Shown: positions 8,512 to 19,139 of the stretch, one piece after another
How positions within the stretch are numbered: position 1 is the stretch's first letter
Layout of the letters: each line of letters begins with the position of its first letter
DNA from: Acidobacteriota bacterium
GTDB lineage: Bacteria > Acidobacteriota > Terriglobia > Terriglobales > Acidobacteriaceae
Direction of reading: 5' to 3'
DNA length: 52,845 nucleotides
NCBI GenBank assembly: GCA_028872955.1
Contig: JAGWNX010000016.1
Span: 1-52,845, forward strand
Position numbers and translations under genes: made by a program
Notes under the pieces: generated by a model
Databases searched by the model: none
What the model saw: the letters and a program-made list of their open reading frames with translations, nothing else
What the model was told of the DNA's origin: nothing

Positions 8512-9927
8512 TTAGTTCAGGTCGTCGACGTGGCGTGCCAGCAGCACCGGCGTCCCGGTCACGGGGTCTTTCACCAGCAGGCCCACCACGCGGATCGTTG
8601 TGCCGGCGGTACCGGCCGAGGTCACGTCCGTCAGGCTGTTCAGGCCATCGCGGAAGTCGGCCGCTCCGGCGATGTACACCGTCAGCGGACTGGGCACCAG
8701 CAGGCCGGCGAAGCCGTTCACGTTCATCTGGAACGTGTTGGTGGAGGTGTTGACGCTACCGGGTACGATGGTGCCGTTGAAGCCCCAGTTGCGCAGCACC
8801 ACGCGTTTGACGGTCACGTTGCTGGCACTGGTGGCACCTGTCGCCGGGCCGCCAATGGAGACGAACTGACCGGGCAGCAGTGCCGCCGAGTTGAACAGAT
8901 AGCGCGTCAGCGGGTTGTGCATCCAGTAGAGGAAGTACTTCTCGTTGCCGGTCAGGTTTACCGTGGCAATCTGGCCCAGGCTGACTCCGGTGGTGGCGGG
9001 CAGTACGGCACGCGTGTACAGGTCAAAGCTGGTCGCTGTGCCTGTGACAGGCTGCACATAGGTGACGTTGCCGGCAGCGTAGAAGCCGTCCTGCGAGAGG
9101 ATGCCAACTTCGTCGGCGGTGATGGTCGAGGTGGCCTTCTGGATGGAGCCAGAGATCTCGACGATGCTGGTGTTGGAGAGCTGGGCCAGGGTCTCGCCGT
9201 TCTCAAAGACGGTCGAGCCGGTGACCTGCACGGTGAACTGGCGGCCGTGCGGCCCCTGCACCACGAAGGACTGGCCGGTCGCATCGACGCTGACGACGCC
9301 GGCATCAAAGTCGTCGATGTGCGCACCGGTGGCGCTCGGGGTCACTACGCTGACGTTGAAGGTAGGCGTTACGTTGCCGGTGATCTGCCCGGCGGTATCG
9401 ACCTGAATGGACTTGTACAGGTCAAAGTCCATGCGCAGACCGACGGGGCTGCTCTGCGAGATGACCAGCGGAGTGGCGAGCGTGACGTTGACCGTATTGG
9501 TGGAGAGGTTCGCGTTTTGCGTCTGGATGCTGGGTGCTGCGCCGGCGGTGGTGTTCAGGTAGCCGATGGTGGCCGTGCCCAGCGTGATGGTGACGGTGTT
9601 GTAGGTGCCGACTGGGACATCGTTGATATCCAGCAACGTCTGCAGGCCGTTGAAGCGGGCGAAGTCGACGGTGGGCGAGCCGGAGAGCAGCGACACCGTG
9701 TTGCCGCTGCTGTCGGTCGCAGTCACAGACTGCACCTGCGCGTTGAACGACACGACACTGGCCGCCGGAGCATCCGTACCGATGACGAACGCCTGGCCGG
9801 TGACGGCATTGGGGCTGACGGCGGAGCTGGTAAGCCCACCACCCGCGCCACAGCCAGAGGCCAGCACGGCAGCAACAGGTAGAGTGAGCAACGAGAGAAA
9901 CGCTTTGCGTGGGGCGAAGCTGAGCAT
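8512..9927 (-). CDS. Secreted lipoprotein with DUF4382-like and DUF5666-like regions
   Basis: The 471-residue product starts with a lipoprotein signal (LASGCGAGG lipobox). The region FVIGTDAPAASVVSFNAQVQSV, through NDVPVGTYNTVTITLG, resembles DUF4382, a beta-sandwich family of secreted proteins. The rest contains repeated beta-rich units (DDFDAGVVSVDATGQSFVVQ, VEISGSIQ, VKRVVLRNW) like DUF5666. It is probably periplasmic or on the outer-membrane surface; no biochemical role is established. The frame is open to 10185, but the ATG at 9927 has a GGAAAGG ribosome site 8 bases upstream and begins the signal peptide. It is followed by a strong convergent terminator. Domain names are from memory. 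Confidence 0.75.
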   Translation of the reverse strand: MLSFAPRKAFLSLLTLPVAAVLASGCGAGGGLTSSAVSPNAVTGQAFVIGTDAPAASVVSFNAQVQSVTATDSSGNTVSLLSGSPTVDFARFNGLQTLLDINDVPVGTYNTVTITLGTATIGYLNTTAGAAPSIQTQNANLSTNTVNVTLATPLVISQSSPVGLRMDFDLYKSIQVDTAGQITGNVTPTFNVSVVTPSATGAHIDDFDAGVVSVDATGQSFVVQGPHGRQFTVQVTGSTVFENGETLAQLSNTSIVEISGSIQKATSTITADEVGILSQDGFYAAGNVTYVQPVTGTATSFDLYTRAVLPATTGVSLGQIATVNLTGNEKYFLYWMHNPLTRYLFNSAALLPGQFVSIGGPATGATSASNVTVKRVVLRNWGFNGTIVPGSVNTSTNTFQMNVNGFAGLLVPSPLTVYIAGAADFRDGLNSLTDVTSAGTAGTTIRVVGLLVKDPVTGTPVLLARHVDDLN

Positions 9928-10309
9928 GGCAGTACCTTTCCAAAGATAGAGATGGGGCCGACTCACGAGCAGTCTTCGCTGCGGGGCGCAAGGGGGCCAT
10001 TCGCTGCGGTGTCGCCAATATGGGCGAGCACCGGCTGCGAGAAAACACAAAGGCAGATGGTCGTGTATCACGCTACCGAGCGGAAGAGACCGCCGCGCGC
10101 GATGAAGATGCAAAGCAAGGCCGACGTGCTGCAGGCAGGCTGCGCTCGCGTGGCGCAGCCGCTCTGTCTGTGGGTAGGAACCCACGCGTCTCGAAAATGT
10201 CTCGCAACGATACGCGAGAATCTTCAGAGTTTTTTAAGGATGCAGCCAGGCTGGGCCATCCAGCCGGGATCGCAGAGCGCCCCCAACGCAGACCTGCACC
10301 TTCTGCAGA
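9928..10309. other. 382-bp intergenic region
   Basis: No convincing gene is seen; two short plus-strand frames here lack ribosome sites and recognisable products. The region must hold the promoter of the minus-strand lipoprotein gene starting at 9927 and the terminator of the gene ending at 10310. No clear -35/-10 pair was found by eye. Confidence 0.5.
10200..10219 (-). terminator. Possible weak terminator hairpin
   Basis: Six-base arms TCTCGC and GCGAGA enclose 8 bases. Read on the minus strand the hairpin is followed by CATTTTC, about 90 bases after the propeller lipoprotein B stop codon. Confidence 0.35.
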
Positions 10310-12205
10310 CTACGGACGCTGCCCGTAGCTGTGGGGTGAGAGCGGCGTGACCACAGGCGCGGCCAGGCCGTAGAAGACCGTGATGGAGTTGGCCGTGAAG
10401 TTGGTGACCCAGATGTTGCCGGAGCCATCAATCGCCAGGCCGTGCGGTGACTGCAGCCCGGTGTAGCCGGCTACGGTCGGGTCCAGCGGGTCCTGCCCGG
10501 AGGGGATAAAGCCGGTGGCGGGCGAGAAGGCCGTGCCGTCGTTATTGAAGGCAGAGATGGACTTGCCGTCGCGGTTGGCGACCCAGATGCGGTTGGCTCC
10601 GTCCACGGCAATCTGCGCCGGGAAGTTGAGGCCGCCACCCGTGTAGCCGGTGCTGGGCGAGACCAGCTTGCCGGTCGAGTCTACGCGGCCAATGGAGTTG
10701 CCCTTGCCGCTGGTGAACCAGACATTGTCGTTGGCATCGATGGCCAGGTTGTTCAGATCGCCGGAGACGGCAGAGATGGACTGGCTGTATGCGGTGACGG
10801 AGTTCGGCAGGGTGAGCTTGTACAGGGCGTGGTTCAGGCCCACCATCCACCCGTTGCCTTTGCTGTCAATCGCCAGTCCAGAGGCGCCGGCCGTCACGCT
10901 GAACTGGCCGAGCGGCGAGCCGGAGTTGTACACCGCCGTCACACCGGTTGAGCCCGCAGTCCAGATGTTCTGGTTGCCGTCGATGGCCACGGCAACGCAG
11001 TTGGGCGCGCAGCTGGTGGTGCCCAGCGTGGCTCCTGAGGCCGAAAAGTGGGACGCGGACGCGCTGGTGGCACCGTAGCTGTAGTTCACCACCCAGGCGG
11101 CCTGCGTGCCGTCAATGGCTACCGCGTAGGGCTGATTGAGGTTGCCCAGAAAGCCCGCCGCGCCAGAGATCGGCACGCCCAGCGGGTTGTACTCATACAG
11201 CGCGTTGGCGGGGAAGGAGGGAACCCACAGGTTGCCGGCGTTATCGATCGCCGGATAGTACGGGCCGGCCATGCTGTCCGAGTAGAACGTGACGGCAATC
11301 GTCCAGTCATTAGGAGCCGCGGGCAGGCTGGGCTGGTAGGGCGGGTTGGCGTTGGCCAGGGCAAACAGAGCTGCCACGTTGGCGCCGGGGTTGTGGGCGA
11401 TATTGATGAGCGCGGTGACGGTGTCGGTGGGCACGGTGCCGTCGGGGGCCTTGGCGTTGGTAAACAGCGTGTTGCAGGTGGGCGAATTGCCGGTCGAGTT
11501 GACGCAGGAGGCGATCAGATTGGCCAGGGTGTTGATGGTCTTGGCCGGCGGCACCGCGTTGAACGTAAAGGACTGCGCCGCGCCTGAGACCGGGTCCACC
11601 AGCATCTGCACGTTGTTGAAGGCGTTCTGCAGGCCGGTGTAGGCCAGTGCGGAGCCGCCCGAGCTGAGGTGGGTGGCGTCCGTCATAAACGACGCCAGCG
11701 CATACACGGCACCGACCGTGGTGACCTCAGAGATATTGATGAGCGGCAACACACCGGCCAGCGTTCCGGCGGTGGGGCAGGGCCCCAGGGCGCTCATTAG
11801 CCGCAGCGCAGGATTGGTGACGCCCGGGGCCAGGCCTGGGTTGCCGCCAGCGGCCAGCAGGTAGATCTCATCGCCCGGGGTGCAGTGGTAGGCGCTGGTG
11901 ATGGAGAAGTTGCCGCTGGCGTCGGTGGTGACGTAGCTGCCCAGGCTGTCCGTTGCCACGCCGGGGAAGGTGGGGTTGAGCAGCGAGACGGACGCGCCGC
12001 CGTAGCCCGTGCTGCCCGCAGCGAACAGATAGATATGCGCCCCGGAGACGGACTGGCTGCCACCATGAACGCGCCCTTGCAGATCCAGCCCGGCCGTGGC
12101 CGCGGTGGAGAGGTGGGTCGCCGGGACGGCACCACAGCCAGCCAGGGCCAGCAAGAGCAGGCTAAGTGTAGCTATACCAGTACGTTGAGCGAGGCGCTGC
12201 ATCAT
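10310..12205 (-). CDS. Propeller lipoprotein, paralogue B (NHL/SMP-30-like)
   Basis: The 631-residue product has a lipoprotein signal with lipobox LAGC (Cys24), then LQGRVHGGSQSVSGA, the helical region with ISEVTTVGAVYALASFM and LANLIASCVNS, and IAHNPGANVAALFALANA. About 330 residues of propeller repeats follow (AIDGTQAAWVVN, AIDANDNVWFT, AVDGANRIWVAN, AIDGSGNIWVTN). The tail FYGLAAPVVTP...YGQRP resembles that of paralogue A. Six blades seem likely. The ATG at 12205 follows a GAGGGAG ribosome site; an in-frame upstream extension to 12337 would hide the signal peptide and is rejected. It diverges from hsp20. Function is unknown. Confidence 0.85.
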   Translation of the reverse strand: MMQRLAQRTGIATLSLLLLALAGCGAVPATHLSTAATAGLDLQGRVHGGSQSVSGAHIYLFAAGSTGYGGASVSLLNPTFPGVATDSLGSYVTTDASGNFSITSAYHCTPGDEIYLLAAGGNPGLAPGVTNPALRLMSALGPCPTAGTLAGVLPLINISEVTTVGAVYALASFMTDATHLSSGGSALAYTGLQNAFNNVQMLVDPVSGAAQSFTFNAVPPAKTINTLANLIASCVNSTGNSPTCNTLFTNAKAPDGTVPTDTVTALINIAHNPGANVAALFALANANPPYQPSLPAAPNDWTIAVTFYSDSMAGPYYPAIDNAGNLWVPSFPANALYEYNPLGVPISGAAGFLGNLNQPYAVAIDGTQAAWVVNYSYGATSASASHFSASGATLGTTSCAPNCVAVAIDGNQNIWTAGSTGVTAVYNSGSPLGQFSVTAGASGLAIDSKGNGWMVGLNHALYKLTLPNSVTAYSQSISAVSGDLNNLAIDANDNVWFTSGKGNSIGRVDSTGKLVSPSTGYTGGGLNFPAQIAVDGANRIWVANRDGKSISAFNNDGTAFSPATGFIPSGQDPLDPTVAGYTGLQSPHGLAIDGSGNIWVTNFTANSITVFYGLAAPVVTPLSPHSYGQRP

Positions 12206-12379
12206 GGGGGCTCCCTCGGCAGGCACACGCAGGCTGCATGTGCGTCGCCGCAACACGAGGGTACGGCCTGCGGGCGGAAAAGGCAGTAGCACGGAGGTGG
12301 GAGCCTCATCGCGAGAATATGAGCAAAATACACTCACATTTTATGCAACCGATGATGTAGTATTACGTCTAAGCAAGTA

Positions 12380-12444
12380 GCAGGCAGTGGGCCCTGCGCT
12401 CACGCCCACCTGGAAACCACAGTGATCTGTAAGGAGTGTGTGCT
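12380..12444 (+). promoter_or_regulatory. Candidate RNA thermometer in the hsp20 leader
   Basis: The hsp20 leader could fold into two hairpins. One has GCAGG (12380) against CCTGC (12393). The second pairs CACGCCCACCT (12401-12411) with AGGAGTGTGTG (12432-12442), which contains the ribosome site, with two mismatches and one G-U pair. Its loop holds a 4-bp ACAG/CTGT stem. Sequestering the ribosome site in an imperfect stem is how ROSE and fourU thermometers control small heat-shock genes. Folding was done by eye only. Confidence 0.4.
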
Positions 12445-12957
12445 ATGACCACGATGACTCGATTTGTCCCCCTGCGTACGCCGTTTGAGGATGTCACGGT
12501 ACTGCGCAACCAGTTGAACTCGCTGTTCAACGAGTTCACGCGTCCGGCCACCCTGACCGATGAGGCCAGCGAGGTTCGCACCGCCAGCAGCTTTGTTCCG
12601 GCGGTGGATGTCTATGAGGACGAGAAGCAGATTGTGCTGAAGCTCGAGGTTCCCGGCGTCAAGCTCGAAGACCTGGACCTTCGTCTGGAGAATAGCCGCC
12701 TGACCATTAAGGGCGAGCGCCGCTTTGAGAATGAGGAGAAGGCGGAGAACTATCACCGCATTGAGCGTCGCTTCGGCAGCTTTGCCCGCAGCTTTACGCT
12801 GCCGCGTACGGTCGATCAGGATGCTGTGGCGGCGGCGTATGATGCTGGCGTGTTGACTGTGACTCTGGCCAAGAAGGCCGAGGCGCAGCCGCGGCAGGTG
12901 AAGATCGACGTCGGCACTGCCGCAACGGCCAGGCAGGTTGAGGGCTCGGCAAGCTAA
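12445..12957 (+). CDS. Small heat-shock protein, Hsp20/alpha-crystallin family
   Basis: The 170-residue protein has a short N-terminal arm, an alpha-crystallin domain from about residue 45 (FVPAVDVYEDEKQIVLKLEV) and the signature A-x-D-A-G-V-L near residue 133. A short charged, variable tail follows. Members are ATP-independent holdases that keep unfolding proteins soluble in the cytoplasm until ClpB and DnaK rescue them. The ATG at 12445 lies 8 bases after an AAGGAG site; the frame opens 9 bases earlier at a GTG. clpB follows on the same strand after 90 bases, which fits a heat-shock operon. The leader may act as a thermosensor. Confidence 0.93.
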   Translation: MTTMTRFVPLRTPFEDVTVLRNQLNSLFNEFTRPATLTDEASEVRTASSFVPAVDVYEDEKQIVLKLEVPGVKLEDLDLRLENSRLTIKGERRFENEEKAENYHRIERRFGSFARSFTLPRTVDQDAVAAAYDAGVLTVTLAKKAEAQPRQVKIDVGTAATARQVEGSAS

Positions 12958-13047
12958 GCCCGGCAGTCGCAGCAAAGGGGTCGTGATTCCAGCAGGGGGC
13001 CTGCCGCAAGGCGGGCTCTCTCTATTCCAAACGAGGAGCATAGAGCG

Positions 13048-15696
<2,649 letters not shown>

Positions 15697-15716
15697 GCTG
15701 GACGTACAGCAAGCAC

Positions 15717-15760
15717 AAACGGGATGGCGCAGCGAACCTGCTGGCCATCCCGTTTCTTTT
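15717..15760 (+). terminator. Intrinsic terminator after clpB
   Basis: A perfect 12-bp stem (AAACGGGATGGC / GCCATCCCGTTT) with a 15-base loop is followed by CTTTT. The A-rich upstream arm means it could also serve the convergent J-domain gene. Confidence 0.85.
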
Positions 15761-15783
15761 GGCGTAGAGCCGGGTGATTGCGG

Positions 15784-16668
15784 CTAGACCGGCGAGGGCA
15801 GGCGCGGCACCTGGGGCTTGTTGTAGTTGGCCTGTTCGGCCTCAAACGCCTCGGCCCCGAGGAAGGTGATCTCGAAGCTGTTGTTGTCGCTGCGGCGTAC
15901 AAACTTCTGCTCCGAGAGCATCCAGAAGGCGAACTGCAGGTGCTCGTTCGGGCAGCCCAGCATCTCGGCCAGGTCGCGGCCGGTCAGGCCCGGGCTGTTG
16001 GGTTCGGTCAGGCGGCGCGTGTATAGCAGGCGCAGCACACCCTCGCGCTTGCGAATCTCGGCCTGCACGCCGAGCGAGCTCTCCAGCGAGTCAAAGATGC
16101 GGTGGCGGGTCTTGTCTTCGTCGGCGAGGCTGACGTCGTAGGCGGCGCGACGCTCGGGGTCGCTCAGCACGGCGTGCGCGGTCACCACCTGGCGGAAGCG
16201 TAGCTCACTGCCGGTCTCGGCATTATCCGGGTGGTAGCGCTGGGCAAGGATGTGGAAGACGCGGCGAATCGTATCGAAGTCTGCCTGGCGGCTGACCTGC
16301 AGAATCTCGTAGAGGTTGATGCCCTCGGCCTCTTGAAAGGCCGGCATGGCGGGGTCGCTCTCGGCACGTGTAACCGGTGCGAGTGTGGCCAGGTAGCGGC
16401 CCTCGTGAATGAGGTTGCAGGCGAGCACGCGGTAGCGGCCCAGCAGCGGGCGCTGGTCAAAGTAGGCGTCCGGGTCGGCAGCCAGCTCCAGCGAATCCTG
16501 CGGCAGCAGCAGGGCACTGATCTGGATCTGAATGGATCGCTCGGACTGTTGCAGCAGCAGGGCATGCATTCTTTGTGGAGCTGTGCCGGGTCGAACCACG
16601 GTGACCTGAAGGTCGGGTTGCCGATCGGGGATGTGGTTGGTGTCCAGTCGCGTTGCGGACGTCTGCAT
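15784..16668 (-). CDS. J-domain protein with winged-helix-like C-terminus
   Basis: The 294-residue product has an N-terminal ~110 residues of unknown fold. A J domain follows at about 117-182 (NLYEILQVSRQADFDTIRR, HPD at 146-148, SDPERRAAYD). From about 205 to 275 there is a winged-helix-like region (VLRLLYTRRL, LTGRDLAEMLGCPNEHLQF, KFVRRSDNNSFEITFLG). J domains stimulate DnaK ATPase; the Gly/Phe and zinc regions of true DnaJ are absent, so this is a specialised co-chaperone. The ATG at 16668 follows AGGAGGCGCT, a strong ribosome site. It is convergent with clpB, placing it next to the heat-shock pair. Whether the tail binds DNA or protein is unknown. Confidence 0.8.
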   Translation of the reverse strand: MQTSATRLDTNHIPDRQPDLQVTVVRPGTAPQRMHALLLQQSERSIQIQISALLLPQDSLELAADPDAYFDQRPLLGRYRVLACNLIHEGRYLATLAPVTRAESDPAMPAFQEAEGINLYEILQVSRQADFDTIRRVFHILAQRYHPDNAETGSELRFRQVVTAHAVLSDPERRAAYDVSLADEDKTRHRIFDSLESSLGVQAEIRKREGVLRLLYTRRLTEPNSPGLTGRDLAEMLGCPNEHLQFAFWMLSEQKFVRRSDNNSFEITFLGAEAFEAEQANYNKPQVPRLPSPV

Positions 16669-16830
16669 AGCGCCTCCTGTCTCCTCATCGTTGCACTGCT
16701 GGCCGCCAGACTGGCACTCCACTTTTGTGGGAGCGTTACGCCGTTACGTTGGCGAACCTGAGTAGCAAAGCCCTGCCGCGCCGAATCGCGGGGAATCGCT
16801 GCCGATTCTTCGTATACTCAAAGGCTGGAT

Positions 16831-18534
16831 ATGGGGCAGCAGACGCAGCGGCAGGCGATCATTATTGGTGCAGGTCCCGCGGGCCTGACGGCAGCGCTGG
16901 AGCTGTTGCGGCGCACGGACGTGGTGCCGATTGTGCTGGAGGCCAGCGACGAGATCGGCGGCATCTCGCGCACCATCCGCTACAAGGGCAACCGCATGGA
17001 CATTGGCGGGCACCGCTTCTTCTCCAAGAGCGACCGCGTGATGCAGTGGTGGATGGACCTGATGCCGCCCGCCGTGGATGAAGACGCACCGCCCGTGATC
17101 AGCTACCAGGGCAGCAAGCGCGTGGTGGAGGTGCCGGCGCACCTGCAGGATGAGCCGGTTCTGCGTGGCGCGGGCCCCAAAGACCCCGAGGCTGCCGAAG
17201 AGCTGGACCAGCCGCTGCCGGAGCCAGCCGTGGACGAGGTCGCCGAAGAGATTGTCGTGGAGACGCCGGCCGACCCCGACCTGGTGATGTTGATCCGCCC
17301 CCGCAAGAGCCGCATCTACTACCTGCGCAAGTTCTTTGACTATCCCATTACGCTGACGGCGACGACGCTGGGCAACCTGGGTGTGGTGCGGACGTTCAAG
17401 GTAGGCACCAGCTATCTGCTGTCGCGGGTACGTCAGGTGAAGCCGGAGAAGAGTCTGGAAGACTTTCTGATCAATCGCTTTGGTCGCCAGCTGTATCTCA
17501 CCTTCTTCAAGAGCTATACGGAGAAGGTGTGGGGCACGCCCTGCCACGAGATCTCTGCCGAGTGGGGTGCGCAGCGCATCAAGGGCCTGAGCCTGACCAC
17601 GGCGGTGAAGCACTTTGTGAAGAAGCTGTTTGCCCGCCGCCCCAGCACGGCAGACGTCGCGCAGAAGGGAACCGACACCAGCCTGATCGAGCGGTTTATG
17701 TATCCCAAGTTCGGACCCGGCCAACTGTGGGAGCACGTCGCAGATCAGGTGGGGTCACGCGGCGGACAGATTCATATGGGCTGGAAGGTGGATCGCATCC
17801 TGTGTGCGGGTAGCCAGGTTACGGCGATCGAGGCGGTCAACCAGCAGGGCGAGCGACGTCGCTTCGCCGGCGAGTACTACTTCTCCACCATGCCGATGCG
17901 CGAGCTGGTGCAGGCCATGGATGCGCCGGTGCCGGCCAATGTGCGCGAGGTGAGCGACGGGCTGCAGTACCGCGACTTTATTACCGTGGGGCTGCTGGCC
18001 GAGCGCCTGAAGGTGCAGGAGCCAGACGGCGGCCTGCTGAAGGATACCTGGATCTACGTGCAGGAGCCGGATGTGCTGCTGGGACGGTTACAAATCTTCA
18101 ATAACTGGAGCCCGCACCTGGTGGCTGATCCGGACAAGGTGTGGATTGGCCTGGAGTACTTCTGCTACGAGACCGATGAGCTGTGGCGGATGCAGGACGA
18201 TGCCCTGCAGCGCTTTGCCATCGCCGAGGTGGCAAAGATCGGCATCCTGCGCGCAGAGGATGTGCTGGACGGACACGTGGTGCGCGTGCCCAAGACCTAC
18301 CCGGCGTACTTTGGCACCTACGAGCGCTTTGACGAGCTGCGCGAGTTCACCGACAGCTTTGAGAACCTCTTCCTGGTCGGCCGCAATGGCATGCACAAGT
18401 ACAACAACCAGGACCACAGCATGCTGACCGCAATGAGCGTGGTCGATGGTATCGTGGCGGGCAAGGTGGATAAGGCCGGTCTGTGGCGGATTAACACCGA
18501 GCAGGAGTACCACGAGGAGAAGGCAACGTCTTGA
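16831..18534 (+). CDS. FAD/NAD(P)-dependent oxidoreductase, amine-oxidase-like
   Basis: The 567-residue flavoprotein starts with a Rossmann motif GAGPAG (residues 13-18) and [12 protein letters not shown], then [10 protein letters not shown]. The C-terminal part has [20 protein letters not shown], the second FAD contact. It resembles a group of uncharacterised enzymes related to protoporphyrinogen oxidase and UDP-galactopyranose mutase. Between DLMPP and [15 protein letters not shown] there is an acidic, proline-rich stretch of about 60 residues that looks like an insertion. The start is ATG 16831, with AAGG upstream and a TATACT box at 16813-16818. The stop overlaps the TTG start of the next gene. 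Substrate unknown. Confidence 0.75.
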   Translation: MGQQTQRQAIIIGAGPAGLTAALELLRRTDVVPIVLEASDEIGGISRTIRYKGNRMDIGGHRFFSKSDRVMQWWMDLMPPAVDEDAPPVISYQGSKRVVEVPAHLQDEPVLRGAGPKDPEAAEELDQPLPEPAVDEVAEEIVVETPADPDLVMLIRPRKSRIYYLRKFFDYPITLTATTLGNLGVVRTFKVGTSYLLSRVRQVKPEKSLEDFLINRFGRQLYLTFFKSYTEKVWGTPCHEISAEWGAQRIKGLSLTTAVKHFVKKLFARRPSTADVAQKGTDTSLIERFMYPKFGPGQLWEHVADQVGSRGGQIHMGWKVDRILCAGSQVTAIEAVNQQGERRRFAGEYYFSTMPMRELVQAMDAPVPANVREVSDGLQYRDFITVGLLAERLKVQEPDGGLLKDTWIYVQEPDVLLGRLQIFNNWSPHLVADPDKVWIGLEYFCYETDELWRMQDDALQRFAIAEVAKIGILRAEDVLDGHVVRVPKTYPAYFGTYERFDELREFTDSFENLFLVGRNGMHKYNNQDHSMLTAMSVVDGIVAGKVDKAGLWRINTEQEYHEEKATS

Positions 18535-18932
18535 GGCGCATCGCCACCTACGGCACGTTGTTGCTGGTGGCGCTGGTGCTGATCGTGTATCGACAGCGGC
18601 TGTTTGTGCGTGACCCCCTGGCGCGGGTGGAGCGCAACGGCATGCGGGTGCACGGGGCGCAGGTGTACTTCAACTACTACAACGATATTCTGGTACAAAG
18701 CCCGGGCGCGGGCGGCTGGCTGCTGGTGCAGGCGTACAACGGCAAGCCCATGGTTCCGGGCGTGCCCCGGCACCTGGTCTGTCTGCGCGGGCTGGTCTGC
18801 CTGACCGAGCGTAACTACGCGCCGGTGTGGCCGCTGGGCGAGCCAGGCTACGAGGGTGCCGTGGAGATGACCAACGCCTACGTGGTGCTGGTGGATGGCA
18901 ACGACGCAGCGATCCGCGTGATGCTGCGCTAA
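18531..18932 (+). CDS. Small membrane-anchored protein of unknown function
   Basis: A 133-residue protein with one N-terminal membrane segment (residues ~7-20, [12 protein letters not shown]) followed by a soluble region that should lie outside the cytoplasm. The probable start is TTG at 18531, which overlaps the stop of the oxidoreductase as TTGA, with GAGGAGAAGG just upstream. The first ATG in frame is residue 38, which would lose the anchor. The stop-start overlap implies translational coupling, so it may work with the flavoprotein. No family was recognised. Confidence 0.7.
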   Translation: MRRIATYGTLLLVALVLIVYRQRLFVRDPLARVERNGMRVHGAQVYFNYYNDILVQSPGAGGWLLVQAYNGKPMVPGVPRHLVCLRGLVCLTERNYAPVWPLGEPGYEGAVEMTNAYVVLVDGNDAAIRVMLR

Positions 18933-18945
18933 GAGGAGAAGAACC

Positions 18946-19098
18946 ATGAGCGACGGACGCGAAGAGCGCGCCGAGCAGGAGGCGCGGCGCAAGTGGCAGA
19001 GCGAGCAGGACTCGCAGGAGAGCCGCTACGACCGCGAACGCCGGCAGTCCGAGGGGCTGGCGCGCCGTGAGTGGGAGCCGGAGCGCCGCGACTCGTAA
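18946..19098 (+). CDS. Arg/Glu-rich 50-residue microprotein
   Basis: An ATG 13 bases after the preceding stop, behind AAGAGGAGAAG, opens a 50-residue frame ending in TAA. The product is very hydrophilic, about half Arg, Glu, Gln and Asp, with Trp at 17 and 43 and no hydrophobic stretch. It may be a single charged helix. It is the last gene of the run begun by the FAD oxidoreductase. The strong ribosome site is the main support; no homologue is known to me. Confidence 0.55.
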   Translation: MSDGREERAEQEARRKWQSEQDSQESRYDRERRQSEGLARREWEPERRDS

Positions 19099-19139
19099 TC
19101 CGGTGTGCCGCGACTCCTGAGCCTGATGCGGGCCAGACC

